A program made the position numbers and the translations under genes. A DNA stretch of 64,000 nt, from positions 80,352,001 to 80,416,000 of the forward strand of contig CM034546.1 of the NCBI GenBank assembly GCA_020055645.1, in the 5' to 3' direction. Under the pieces are notes generated by a model. It made no database searches and had not been told where the DNA came from. It worked only from the letters and a program-made list of their open reading frames with translations. The DNA is from Tomocerus qinae (taxonomy: Eukaryota > Arthropoda > Collembola > Entomobryomorpha > Tomoceridae). This document shows, one piece after another, positions 33,159-45,923 of the stretch (its first letter is position 1; every line of letters begins with the position of its first letter).

Positions 33159-36100
33159 TTAGCAAAAATTCCAATTTTTCCCATTTGATGGTCGACATGC
33201 TTTAGGGCATTCTTTTGAAATTGGAAACCGATTAGGTCTAAAAATATAATTTCCTACAAAGTCAGTAGCATTTTTTCTTTTCACTGGAAACGGAACTGCT
33301 TCATGAAAGTCTTGACAATAATAACTGTCATGTGTAATTAAATCAGTTTTAATTTTTGGATAAATACGAGTCCGTAAAAACGTTTGGTCGTAGGTATCAT
33401 AAAAAAATTTGCCCTGACTAGAGCCGTGTGTAAATATTGTATGGTTTAATATTGATTTAAGATAATTATTTATTTTGGACGTTTTAGCACCCCAGAGTCC
33501 TGCGAGAATATATTCCTTATGATAAGGGTGATCTCTCATGGAATGGAAAGTTTTGTTAGATGCTATCCATTGATTCGTAGCCGCCGACTCTCTCGTACTG
33601 AATGTACTGTCCAAATCTCTACTGATGAAAATATCTACAGTTGGATCAATCAACGGGAGAAATCTCCAAATGGCAGAATCCACTTTGTTAACCACACTCC
33701 CTATAATAGAATTAATTGTATAATTAGCAACGTATTAATGTTAAAATTAATTAAAATTGGGATTGATTTTCAATAAGAAGTTACCAATAGTTGGAAGATT
33801 TTCAATGTCACATATGAACACTTCAGAATTTGTACACGTCAAATCACACAAAACTTTGTTGAAATGTCGATGTGAATACGTGTAAATTCGTATTTGCCAA
33901 TACGGATAAAATCTTTTCGCATCGTTAATGTTCACTATCAATCCATTAAAATATTCCGAAGGCGATGGTAAATACGAATTTTTTGGTGAAAGAAATAATG
34001 AGAACGAAATCACTTTTTGATGCATTCCACGCTCTGTAGCTTTATTGTTGCACCAAGACTGTTGAGATTTGGAAGGATATTCATACCTGTGGAATATGCA
34101 AATCATTATTATTGTTGTAAAAATAGCAAATAGTTTTTATAATTTTAACGTGTCCTAACCTAACCCCTTTTCCTTCATAAGCTGGAACGAATAATATTAT
34201 TATCATAGATTAGTCACCAGTATTTACTGTTCAATCAGATTACACATGAACATATTGTGTGGCTTAATTTTGAGAGATATTAAAACCAACCCAAAGTGGA
34301 GTTTGTTGATTCTGTTCTATGGTTTAGTAGGACTTGTTTATATTTCATTTCGGCACTCTCTACCGCACAATAATGCATTATTATAGATACATAGATATGT
34401 ATATAGGGCAATGTCAGAATCTCTTTATAATATAGAAAATACCTCGAAATGCAATTCTAATTTCCAACTCCAAAAGCAACATTATTAGCCAAGTGCTGTG
34501 TGTTGTAATTGTTGTAGAGTGTATTATTATTGTATAACCTTGAGGTTTGCTGTTTGTTCAATTGACTTCGCTGTTGAAGAGAGTAAGCTAAAGCAAAGGA
34601 TCTGTAATGGGCAATTACTACTTGGTGCATAAATTTAGAGTCTGGGCTCTTCTGCTAAGTATATAGTACTTTAGTAGGTATCCGGAATGGACAAAGTGAC
34701 ACTCTGTTGATAAACGACTGACTTTATTATTGGGGCGCATAGACAGATGGAAACCTTTAAGTACGTACCATAGTAAATCAGGACTGTATGTGTTTTATTG
34801 TACAACAGTAATAGGAACTTTGATTAACTTTTTTGACTAATTTAACTAAACAATCCCTCCAGTACATTTCGAATTATTTATTTATATTCAGTCAGGCAAT
34901 TTCCAACTAGGGTCTTTACATTGCCTCAAAGTGTTAGTTACTGATGATTACAATGAAACATTATGAGAGTTAACAGGATTTTTACAAATAGTCAAGTGGT
35001 TTACATTAATAATAAGACATTTTTAGGTATTGATCATACTTCATATAGTAGTAATTTAATAAAAAAATATTAATACAATCATTCAGATTCTGAGTCATAC
35101 ATCTCAGCAGGAGTAGAGTCAATTTCTTGCTGTTTAAGTAGGTACAATTTAAGGTTCTTTTTGAAAGAATACATAGACTTACTATTTCTAATTTCTAGGG
35201 GAGTGGCATACCAATACACTAAAGCTTGCTCAGAAAAACTTCGTTTTCCATACGAATTAAGTTTACTATATGGATTTACCTTAACATAATTGTTTGATCT
35301 CGTTGTGAGCGAGCTAGAGTCATCAAAGCTAAAATAGTTTATAAAGTACGGGGGGCAGGTTTTGGTGTAAATACTGTAAACAATTTGTAAACTACTACTG
35401 TAAACAATTATTTTGATTCATTCACAAAATGACTTTTGCATATTAAACCTGTTCTCTCTTAAGTGCAGTTTTACATTTTGGAGTGTGACACTAAATGTCA
35501 ACTGCCGGTCCTGATGCATAGTAAATTACCTACTCTATAACACATCTCTTAATATAAGAGCTAAGCACTCTATATTATATAATGAATTTCCTCAGTTCCA
35601 GATTCAGAAAATTCATTGTAAATAATAATATCTAAGAATCATACCTTTATAAAATCAGTTTTTAGCTGTTCGGTACATCTAAAAATCAATGGTTATATAG
35701 TTCAGAATGTTCTTTTTGGTGGTCACGGAAATTCTCAATTTAATATAAATCTTAGCATGGTGGATCGATCTTATAATTCCCTTTAATGTTATATTATTAC
35801 ATGCCATTTCTCAGTGGCAAGTGGCAATTTATTTACATCCGAGTAAAACAAACTATAGCAGCAAGAAATCAACTTGTCGTGAGTACGTCACGCAACTAAC
35901 TCATTCTTACTTCTGTGTGTGTGCAGTGCATTCGTGAATATTCAACGTGATTAAACTTCACATCTCTACAGACCCCCTAAGTAATAATATTCTCTAATAG
36001 CTAATATTAACAAGAGTGCATAAACAGCTAAAGTAATGCTACACAAATCTGAGCTATTCTAACTCATGGCTTCAATGCATTGTGATTGTCATTATTAGAA

Positions 36101-36817
36101 AACAGAATACTTATTGTATACTCTGAAGGTAAAAAATGATCCTTCCGAAGTTTTCTTTCTTTTGGTGTATCAATTATGAACAAACTCTTATAAACGTATG
36201 CGATTTCCACTATTTATTTATGTACTGACATTTTTTCCTGTTATTAAAATTCATGTGCAATTTCCGTATTTACCAATTCATATTAAACATTTTAAATTTG
36301 CCGAAATTTATGGAGTACAAACTAATAAAACACTTTTGCTATGTTTATATAGTGTATAATAATTTGTCATACTTTGATATTTGGAAATTGAGTTAATACT
36401 AAGTGTAATTAATTTGATTGCAAAGTAATTCAGCAGGTAGTAATTTACTAATTATCAATTGATACTTTAAATGTACAGTAAATTTTTGCAAAAAATTTAT
36501 AATCAGCACTCCACACGAGTTATTAAACTTATTTTGGGTCTATGACAATATCTACAATTTGCGTGTCAATATATAACATTTAATACTAAAAAAACAATTA
36601 TAAATACTTACCTGGTTCTGGCCTTGACCGATGAATTTTCACATTTGCAGGTATCTATGAAGGAAGTTTGTTTAGCAAAGGCTTCTTTATCTAGTGGAAA
36701 ATAGCCCATTTGATTATAGAAGTGCAAACTATATATCAAAAGTGATAAAATAACAAGTATGCAAATATTCTGTTTCGAAAATTTCGTTTTTATTTTGGTG
36801 CACAAAACAAATGCCAT
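33159..36817 (-). CDS. Type II membrane protein, putative Golgi glycosyltransferase-like
   Basis: Three exons (36817-36612, 34086-33785, 33700-33159) join in phase to 349 residues. A short basic N-terminus is followed by one TM anchor (NICILVILSLLIYSLHFY), as in Golgi enzymes. The lumenal part has a DXD-type motif in DIFISRDLDS (about 198-200), then STRESAATNQWI, HSMRDHPYHKEYILAGLWGA and a Cys-containing end (CPKACRP). The combination RDxDS, RExxA.xxW, MRDHPxH and ILxGLWG recalls a family of uncharacterised GT-A-like proteins. Metal-dependent sugar transfer is therefore inferred, and no donor or acceptor can be named. The first intron is about 2.5 kb and holds a LINE fragment on the same strand. 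Confidence 0.7.
34087..36611 (-). other. Large first intron of the glycosyltransferase-like gene
   Basis: Non-coding apart from the LINE fragment. It is far longer than the typical 50-500-bp introns in this window, mainly because of inserted or repeat-derived sequence. Confidence 0.5.
35079..35400 (-). mobile_element. LINE reverse transcriptase C-terminal fragment (5'-truncated non-LTR retrotransposon)
   Basis: A minus-strand frame open for about 105 codons ends with a TGA at 35079-35081. It reads VYSIYTKTCPPYFINYF, then TTRSNNYVKVNPYSKLNSYG, KRSFSEQALVYWYATPLEIR and MYSFKKNLKLYLL. The order 'C/AP.Y', 'TRS', 'KRSFS..A..W..LP.EIR', 'FKK.LK.YL' is the usual tail of Jockey/CR1/L2-type LINE ORF2. 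The expected WN.LP reads WYATP here. The 5' part is missing; the 3' UTR presumably runs left towards about 34850. Confidence 0.75.
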
Positions 36818-37850
36818 TACAAATTGTTTTGTGTATATCGATTTGAAGATCTATAAGTCTTTTAAGGTGGCAGTTGTGGGAAAGTCGTATGAGAACATAC
36901 AATAATTGTTTCCAATGTCTTTTCCTTCTCTTTTAATTCACTACTGACACAAAAGCCTTGGTAAGCACTTACGGGTAGCGCACACTCGACACGATTATGG
37001 TATTGGTAGTGCTACGCATAACATCGAGTAGGTAATCCCTTTAGAAACATAACAAAGCTAGAGAGCTGGAGTTGTTGGGCCAACTGGAACTCGTCAAGAG
37101 CTCTTTCAACGACTTGTGGTGGTCATGTCAAATTAAGGAAATGGATTAGATATACTTCTTAGCTAAGTCGTATCAAATCGATTGATTCTACTTATACTTG
37201 GCTGAAAGCAGATCTGCAAACGTGATTCATCATGAGAAACGTGGATTTATTCTGGCTAAAGATCCCAGCTTAATTATGTAGCTTAAGAAATAAGTCAATA
37301 TTGTTCTATCCCATTGAAAATATATCGAGTTCGGTAAACATGAACCCGCTAGATTAAAAGGTCCCACCCACCTTAAGAGCCTAACTCAACCTAACCTTCT
37401 TAGTACATCGTCATAATTCTCTGCCACAATTTCCTGTCTCCTTCATGCTGCCTTAATTTGTTCGCAGAGAGAGTGCATTTAAGTATAGCATAAAATTTTA
37501 TCAATCTGAGCCAACTTTCGTCCGGTTGTTTTCTACAGGATGTGGTGCATTTTGTTTCTTGATAAATATTAACGTTTTCACTTATGGACCTTCATGTACT
37601 AAATTTTAGTTACAAAGATATGCTTTGGATATATAAGTAAAGACATTAATTATTGTTTTAGTACAATGCAATGTGCGTCTTGAAGATACTGGACTAGTAA
37701 AATTGTCACAGTCAGTAAAATAATATACTTTCATCGCTTCTTATTAATAAATTTAAATCATTAAATCATCATTCTTTATTATCTTTATCTCCCTCCTGCT
37801 ATTATTAAAAAAATTCAAATTGGTTCAAAGAATATATCTTTAGAAGATTA
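36818..37850. other. Intergenic, no gene seen
   Basis: The region lies between the 5' end of the glycosyltransferase-like gene and the 3' end of FARSB, both on the minus strand, so it should include a promoter. I cannot point to a specific element. TTTATT at 37851-37856 gives AATAAA for FARSB. Confidence 0.45.
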
Positions 37851-37905
37851 TTTATTTCTTAGTACGCCCTTTAATTTTCTTTCCAGGGAAAGTACAGTAA
37901 TTAAA

Positions 37906-40900
37906 TTATAGGAAATCTTCAATACTAATCTCTACACTGGAGCATAGTAGGTTCAAGTCAAAATTCCTTGTAACTTCAGGATCTAGTACACCCATTTTCC
38001 CAATGACTTTTTCTCCGCTTTCAGTACGAATCACCACTTCAGCACATCGACCGGGAAAGTATGTTGGATCTGCAGTAATTGTAATAGCCATAATATTATA
38101 TGCTATCCTTTTACTAGTACAAGAATGCTTAATTCAGTCATGATCTTTTTATTTTTGAGTACCATTTGCAGCTCTGACAAAGTAGCCTTCACCGAACTTG
38201 ACTTCCAATTGCTGCATAAATCTGTCTAACAATCCATGAATAACTTCAAACCCGTGACTCTTGTTATAATTCACAGCACAAAAGTGGCGATTATTCTTGG
38301 CCCCAGTGTCTGTAGAAGGATCCAAGACTACCACATCTGAAACCTCGAAAACTTTTAGGGGCAAAGGCATATTCTTGTTGGCATGCAATGTTTTTAATAA
38401 ACCAGGCAAAAGTGAGTTCCTTGCAACTTGAAAGTCTTGAGTCTTTGGATTAGAAATTCTAGCCAAAGTTGGTTCTTTCTCAGACTGTGGATGTCTCAGC
38501 TTGTCGCATTCATCCTCAACAGAACACTAAAAATATCATTTTAAATTATTTGTCTAGTAATCTATGAATTTGGATACTTCTTTCAAGAGTGAAGAGAGAT
38601 AATAAGTTATCTACAGATATTATTGCAATTAAATACTAGTCATGGATCAAGGGAAGGAAAACGATTTAAGGGTTTAACATCTTTGTATCAATATTTTGGA
38701 AAAGGTAGTCCAAATAATTAATTGAGATTAATTTCATTACTAAAGAGAATGTAAGAGCCTCTGTAAATCCAGCCTGGGCGATTCCTTCACGCAACTTAGA
38801 TGTCAAATTATTCAGCGGATATTGGGATGCAATTGTCGGTGTCGGTGGAACTCTTGGGGTGATATTTGAATATCCATAGGAAATGGCAACATCTTCCATA
38901 ATATCGCATTGGTGTATGATATCGTGTCTAGTGGGTGGGATTTCTACAGAAATCTTTCCAGGACTTCCAGGATCCACTTTGGATTTCAGTCCCATACGAC
39001 TTAAACCCTTCGCCATCATATCTCCATCTAATCTATTTGAAAAAATGATAAAATATTACAGAAAACAAATTATAAGACCAAATTATGGAGCACTTTTATT
39101 TATTTTCACCCTAATAGTTAATTTCAACCTTCTTATTGTGTTCCATTCATTTAAAGATTATTTTAAAGTGGTTTAAAATACTAAGTTAACTTACTCGATG
39201 CCAACAGTTTGATTGGCCAACTGAATGTCTACGTATTCGGTTTTATAGCGCAAAGATGGATATAGAACAGTTTCTCCGGTCTCTTCATAAACTACCTGCG
39301 TACCCTCCGTCACAAAAGGCTGATCACAATGCTCGCTAAGCATGGTGACCAAAGTGTCCAAGACAACATTAGCTTTTGTCAAATCTGTGGCTGTGCATTC
39401 AATGAAAAGGTTTCTAGTCGAATTGGTGACTTTCGAGTGATTTCCATTGATGATTGGAGGGAGAGAAAGGACCGTGCCTTTAGAATCCCGAATAATGGGA
39501 TACAAAGGCTCATCTTTGATGATATGCAGAAACGGTTTGAGGTGAGTGTCCTTTTGGTAGTGGATCATGAGTTCATCCGCCCTGAACACTTTATCTTGAC
39601 TCAGTGGTTGAAAAGAAATGTCTTGAGGAGGGTCAGCGCTGTATGCGAACGGCGGGGACAACGTGTCCAAATCGTGAATCCCAATTGCAACAAACGTTCT
39701 TTTTCGACAAATGTTGAAGTGCAGTTTCTCTTGAAGGTCAATTATACTTTCGTATACTTCTGGGGTGATGTTCAAACCTCGTAAGACGGCTGTGACCAGA
39801 TATGGACGGATGCATTTTGTGGATGACTTTACCTTTGTTACTATCGGGGCAGGAGGGTCAAATCGAATGAAGCGGGATGCTTCTCTTCTAAAAATTACAT
39901 ACCATTTGAGATTAAGAAATTATAAACGCTTAGATCAATTAAATATTTGTTTTTTAGTATGCACTTGTTCAAGAAAACCGCAAGAGCTGTCGAAATTCCT
40001 TCAACGCAAAGGAGGTCGTAGCGATTTGCTGGAATATCGATTTTATATTCGACATTTTTTTCATCAGAGTCCACCTGGAATAGACACGTTATTATTATTT
40101 TAATACTTTTAATGTTAAAAACAAAGAAACGAATTCCTTATAACGTAACTTACCACTTCGTCCAATTCAATCCCGAATTCAAAGCATATCTTGTCAAAAT
40201 CTTCATCCGCTAAATAATACATAAAACACCAATTTATTTCGCAATTTAGACACCAATCTTTGAGTATATTATTTGTGATGGTACAAATGTATTGATATAA
40301 AAGATAGATTACATAATAATATATGTATGATATATGCGTGATAATACAAATACAGATGTATTTGTTGTATTGTCACATGTTTGAACAGAAATTATCTTTT
40401 TTAATGCAAGATAAACTCAGTAAATCTATGCTATGCATGACAATATATTTTTTTATATTTATACATAGCAGTTCATATTAACGAACGAATAACCTGTATG
40501 AATTATTTTGTTTAATATGATTATAGTGACATTTTTGTTTATGCATGGATATCCCGTATACGAATAGTAGCATCCTGTATCTACATTTATCTGTGTTTGT
40601 AAATGAAGAATCCATATAACATGGATATGACATAAATATCCATGATATGATAATATGGATAAGAGATGCTATCTTGTACAAACAATGCGCAGATGATGGA
40701 TAACATAATCCTCATAGAGAATAGAACCTGGTTGACCTAAACTATCATGTTTCAACGTAATGCCATATTCGGGGAATACCTTTTGAATATACCAGTTGTC
40801 ACATTCTAGTAATATACGAAATACGAAATAGTAGGTACAATTCATCCGGCTACTTTGCTTACCTACCACCACCACAGCAGGGCAGAATTTCATTTGCTTG

Positions 40901-41742
40901 GACACTTTTATGATGATAAAGTGGACTATTTACGTTATTGAAGCAGGTTGCCATGTTAATCAATCTGTTGCCAGGGGCAAATGAGATTAAATACTTGACA
41001 CATCAACATTTTTTAATAAAATGGGGCTAGTTTTAATCCATAATATTAATATAGAAAGTAGAGATGCCAGTTACCCAAAATAGTAGAAAACTTTGTAATC
41101 CGTGTAATTTTCGTACAAGAAATGACATGCACATTGTACACATCATTATTACCCACTTACCCACCTAGTACACTTTCACACGCACACACGGTCTCACAAA
41201 TTCTAGGTCCGGTTCCCGTTAAATTACAATCAAAATTTACCGCATTATTTTCTTTACATTGTTGTAATGAAATCAATGAATTCAATATTTATTTTCAACA
41301 ATGCTTCAGGATGCTATTGAATATTGCCATTTAATTCTGGAAATCATTTTTATTATCTACTTTTTGGAAATTAAGTCTCATTTGTCAAAGGTAAATGCAG
41401 ACTCTAGCTCATCTTAAAGAGCACCTAGCGAGCACCAGAATAATATGTGAATTTTTTGGACGTGCTCTAGTGATTAAATAGACTGAACGTAGAGACATTA
41501 TTAAATACATTATATTACTGTCTCAACCTGAGATTGCCTTTAGACACAGCAAAATAATTCAATAACGAAAACAGAAAAGTAAAGTAAAAATAGTATTATG
41601 AAGAATGAAATAGTATGACATTATATGCTTTTTTAAATGTTGTGTATAAGGATGTAAAAAGTTATTTCGACAAAATGAACTTACAAAATTTCTGGCCGAT
41701 TTTTTTGAAGAGCAAATTCCTTTTGACACTGACTGTGGGCAT
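37906..41742 (-). CDS. FARSB: Phenylalanine-tRNA ligase beta subunit, cytosolic
   Basis: Seven exons (41742-41685, 40209-40154, 40074-39965, 39887-39195, 39032-38741, 38526-38163, 38069-37906) join in phase to 578 residues, close to the usual ~590. It is the larger subunit of the alpha2-beta2 enzyme that charges tRNA-Phe. Conserved blocks in order: [133 protein letters not shown], the B5-type segment, and at the end [12 protein letters not shown] and [17 protein letters not shown]. The third donor (AA|GTGCAT) is unusual but is the only one keeping frame. The tiny first exon is 1.5 kb from the second. Confidence 0.95.
40740..40860. repeat. Possible LTR-related fragment in FARSB intron 1
   Basis: About 40780-40831 (GGGGAATACCTTTTGAATAT, ACCAGTTGTCACATT, ATATACGAAATA) resembles 1231-1325 of the Gypsy-type LTR (GGGATAACCTTTTGCATATA, CAAGTTGTCAC, ATATACGAAATAA). 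It may be a remnant of a related solo LTR; boundaries are not resolved. Confidence 0.35.
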
Positions 41743-42329
41743 TTTGATGTTCTAGATGTAGAAGCAGAAACAATTGATTTGGTATTGTAATAAATGTTTT
41801 ATCGTCTCTTCTCTCTATGAAATCCAAAAGTGGTGTAGTGGCTGCTAGCCCCCTCCACCTGTTTTAAATACAACAGAGATGACAAAAACGCATATGAAAT
41901 GAACATTTAGTACATTGGTGAAGCAGGATGCCGCGTATAAAGCTATTCAATTTGATTAGATATTAAAACAATTATTAATATACCTTTAACATTTGAAGGG
42001 TGCTTTTTCTATATCGTATTTGTTCGTAGTACGTAGGTATGTGTCTAGTACACTAATTTGTCACAAGTGAAAAGCTTTTCTCTGGTTACATTATGTGCAG
42101 GCTTAAATACTAACTAATTAGTAGATTTGCATCTATTCGTTGACAAGATTCATGTATCATGTATTGTACTCATGCATTTTATCTAATCGTTTTTAAATAA
42201 TTTATCTCCTTTTTATACACTTCGAAATAGAATTTATTTTACTTTCACCGTTCACCCATTCAATTTGTTTTATTGCTACTGTTGAGGCTTTAGTTAAAAA
42301 TTTTCATTAGATGTAAATTTAACTTAAAC

Positions 42330-44577
42330 ATGAACGAAGACGGGTCTACAGAACAACAACAATTAAACGCAAATGCGAATACCAAAGATGTTACTGGCTT
42401 AATTGAAGGATTGAAAGCCAAAAATAGGCAAATTTATTATGCAGTTTCAGGTAGGTTCAAATTGCAGAATTGGTTGTTATTTTCTTCAATAACTTTTTTA
42501 TATTTTATAAATATAAGAAATCAAAACATTTTTGAAACCCATGAATAATTTAGAAATAAACAATGGCACTAAAAATATTTCTTACAGCCCATTTGGGGGC
42601 GTTTATAATGGCAACGGTTTGGTCTTGGAGTTCGACGGCTTTACCCAGCCTCCGAGAAAGTGACAACTTTGGCGAAATAACGATATGGGAAGAATCGTGG
42701 ATTGCGTCAATTACTTTCGTAAGTCATTTTTTAAATACATTTTACCCAAAGGATTAAATGCCTCATGAATTTTATAGCTGGCTGGTGCTGCTGGAAGTTT
42801 CTTCATGGGATCCATAGCAGAAAAATTTGGTCTAAAGAAATCATTGCTAATCGCTACAGTTCCTTTATTCCTTGGATGGCTGCTTGTTGCATTTGCACAA
42901 AATATGGCTATGATTCTCATCGGACGCTTCATTACTGGATTTTTTGTTGCCGGTGTAGGAGTATCAAATGCATTGGTTGCCGAATACAGCAATCCAAAGA
43001 GACGGGGCCAATTAAATTTCTTATTTGACATGTTATTTTGCTGCGGAGTTCTCTTTATCTACATTATAGGGACCTTTTTTTCGTGGAAGGTTCAAGCTCT
43101 GTCTTGTTCAACTATCTGTGTCCTCTTTTTCCTTCTGCTAATTGTTATCCCTGAATCACCGAGGGTTCTTATCAAAAATGGTAAGGAGAACGAAGCTAAG
43201 AAAGCTTTGAAATATTTCAGACACTGTAACGACGAAGACATTATAGATGAAATAGAAGGGGTGAGTTAGTGTTTGGATAACAAATAATATTTAGTGCTAT
43301 ATTTTTACCATTCAAAACCACTGGGATGTTTATTATGCAATTTGATATTTTTGTATTTGTAAATTTATTTTCTTAGATTCAAAAAAGCATAGTAAAAGAA
43401 AACTCTGAAGCCGGGCAAACTGAAAATTCAACGTTCATGGAGAAATTGAGGAGCAATATAACAATCTGCTTGGGAATGCCAGTTTTAAAGCCAATACTTA
43501 TTGCCATAGCCCTTCAATTTTTCCTGCAGGTATGTGGCGTGGTCCCTATAGTCTGCTATGCCGTAGACGTTTTTAAAGATGCCGGAACTGCTCAAGTCCA
43601 TGAAAATACTTCAACTATCGTCCTTGGTGCTATTAACCTGGTTCTTGCAATATTTAAAATGCAATATTCAAAAACAGCAGAAACATGTCACTAGTTAAAC
43701 GTTTAATTGAGAAATATTGTAATTTAATGTAGGTTGCAACGTTTGCAGCATATTTTATTGTTGACAAATTTGGTCGACGAACATTAATGATGGGTTCTGA
43801 AGCATTCTTAACCGTGACATTGTTTGTATTGGGAATATTTCTGTATTTTAAAGAAAATACATCCTCTTTGGACAAGTTTTCTTGGTTTCCTTTAGCTTGT
43901 ATGGTCGTTTATATCACGGCATATTCCTTTGGAGTGGGTAAGTTGTCATGAACCAAAATAAATATAGGTAACAAATAACAAGACTGCATACATTTAGTAA
44001 TAATATATTATTAATTTTGCAGGTCCACTGCCCTGGGTTGTAATGGGTGAGATTGTAAACCCAGCCGCGAAAGGTATGCAACTGGTAGATAGGCAAATGT
44101 ATTGATTATGTTATTGCAGTGTATTAAAATTTATAGATTTTTAATATTTTCTTATTTGCTGGTAGGATTCTCTTCTGGAGTAATTATACTGGTAAGTCTC
44201 AATCGATAAAACTAATCATAATAGCACATATGAAAAGAAATAATAAAATATTGTTTTAAACATAGGCTGCCAGAGTATTCGGATTCTTTGTCATGTTCTT
44301 CTTTAAAGACATGATGGAAATCTGGGGTCAGCATGGAACTTATTGGTTTTTTGCTGTTGTGTGTCTTTTCGGGTTACTTTTCTCATTTTTCTTGCTGCCA
44401 GAAACAAAGGGCAGAAATTTGGACGACATCCAAAGTAATAATACCTTTTTTAAGAATTTAATAAACTATTTGCATTTCTTCATTGATTTTATTTTTTGCA
44501 CAGGAGATTTGGAAGGTGCTTGGTTTCAGCACAAGAAACCCATTCCTAAAATTGCCGTCAATGAATCTATCGAATAG
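42330..44577 (+). CDS. MFS sugar transporter, facilitated trehalose transporter Tret1-like
   Basis: Nine exons (42330-42450, 42588-42718, 42778-43260, 43377-43640, 43733-43937, 44023-44073, 44166-44191, 44266-44434, 44504-44577) join in phase to 507 residues. It has the 12-TM sugar-porter layout with family motifs: GRFITGFFVAGVGVSNALVA (TM4), NPKRRGQ, IPESPRVL before the central loop, VDKFGRRTL after TM8, GPLPWVVMGEI (TM10) and the closing PETKGRNLDDI. Insects use such carriers to move trehalose or hexoses across the plasma membrane; the substrate here is inferred. The usual QxSGIN in TM7 reads QVCGVV. A 26-bp micro-exon is required to keep frame. It lies between FARSB (divergent) and FARSA (same strand). 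Confidence 0.9.
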
Positions 44578-45923
44578 TGCGTTGACATTTTAATTACGTA
44601 ACTGTAAAGTCTATTGCCTCCGAATACACTCAGGGATTTAACTAACAATACAAATCATTTGCATAGAAATGTGACTATGAATCATCGTGTAAAGAACAAA
44701 GCGTATTGGAGGTACTGATTTATAATGTATGTACACTACAATGTTTTCCTAATGTAATCATACTCTATAATGATTTGACTTACTACATGTAATAATAATA
44801 TTCATAATATTATAATCTTTGAGAATATTAGGGCTTATTTTCATAAATTATTATATACCTATATATGTCAAATATCATACATGCATCTCTGTATTCTGTA
44901 TATTCCTTTCCATTTAGGGTTAATATGGCATCAATACTATTTCGCGAAAACTACGCTTTAGACTTTGGAATTAAAGACATAAAACATTTCAAACCTTGTT
45001 AAACCACTCCAATTAGCACTTGGTAGCATAAATAAATGTAAATTCACATGACCAAAAACGTTTTCTATGATTTCATGAATGTGCGTATCAACAGGAATTT
45101 ATTAGATGAGGTAATAATGGATTTTAAGGACATATTATTACAAGTATAATAATATAATAAATGTTAATACTAAATGCGGTAACTCAAGGTTAAACTGTGT
45201 ACTGCACGTGCAAAATTCACCTTAGATTAAACTGAAGTACATTTTATTCATTTGAAAGTATCTAATGGAAAGTTTTAACCCCAACGCCAACAAAATAAAA
45301 TCCTTTTGATACCTTTGGAAAGTGTCTGGCTCCGGGATTATTTTTTGGGAGCAAAGTTTGTTATTTAGCATGTTATTGCTACATGAGCCAAGTACATTTT
45401 ATTGCTCAATGTTAGATTTCTATGAATCAACGGAACAACAACTGCCATGCACGAAGGGCATGCAAATAGTGCATAACAGAAGATACGATAAATGTCCTTC
45501 ATAGATGAACCGGTGCGTTTTTCTAGGAAAGTTTAACAGATAAAATGTTTGACAGCTGTCAAAGTTTTAGTTATCAAGCTGATTTTCCGGCTCTACATTC
45601 TTGTGTTATGTTATAATAGAAATCAGTAATCTCTTGCATAGTATAAATTATGTATCTAGAGAAATATAATAGTATACTTATATATCATTATATCAATATA
45701 AAACAAGCATGAAAAACAAAATGCCAATGAACATTATCATTGTTTCACACAGTAAATGCATATGGATTCCAGTGGAAAAACAGATTAAATCAATTAGCCA
45801 GCCGGTGAACATAAATAACTAGAGTTTTATTTCAGTTTTGAATTGACCATTGAAATAGATTCCTTTTAGGTTACTTTTACTTGTCAGGTTTTGAAAGTTA
45901 TTGCCAAAGATTTGGGGAAAGAA
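44578..45923. other. Intergenic between sugar transporter and FARSA
   Basis: AT-rich spacer without a recognised gene. TTACTTGTCAG at about 45877-45887 resembles a splice acceptor 36 bp before the FARSA ATG, so FARSA may have a non-coding first exon upstream. Confidence 0.45.
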
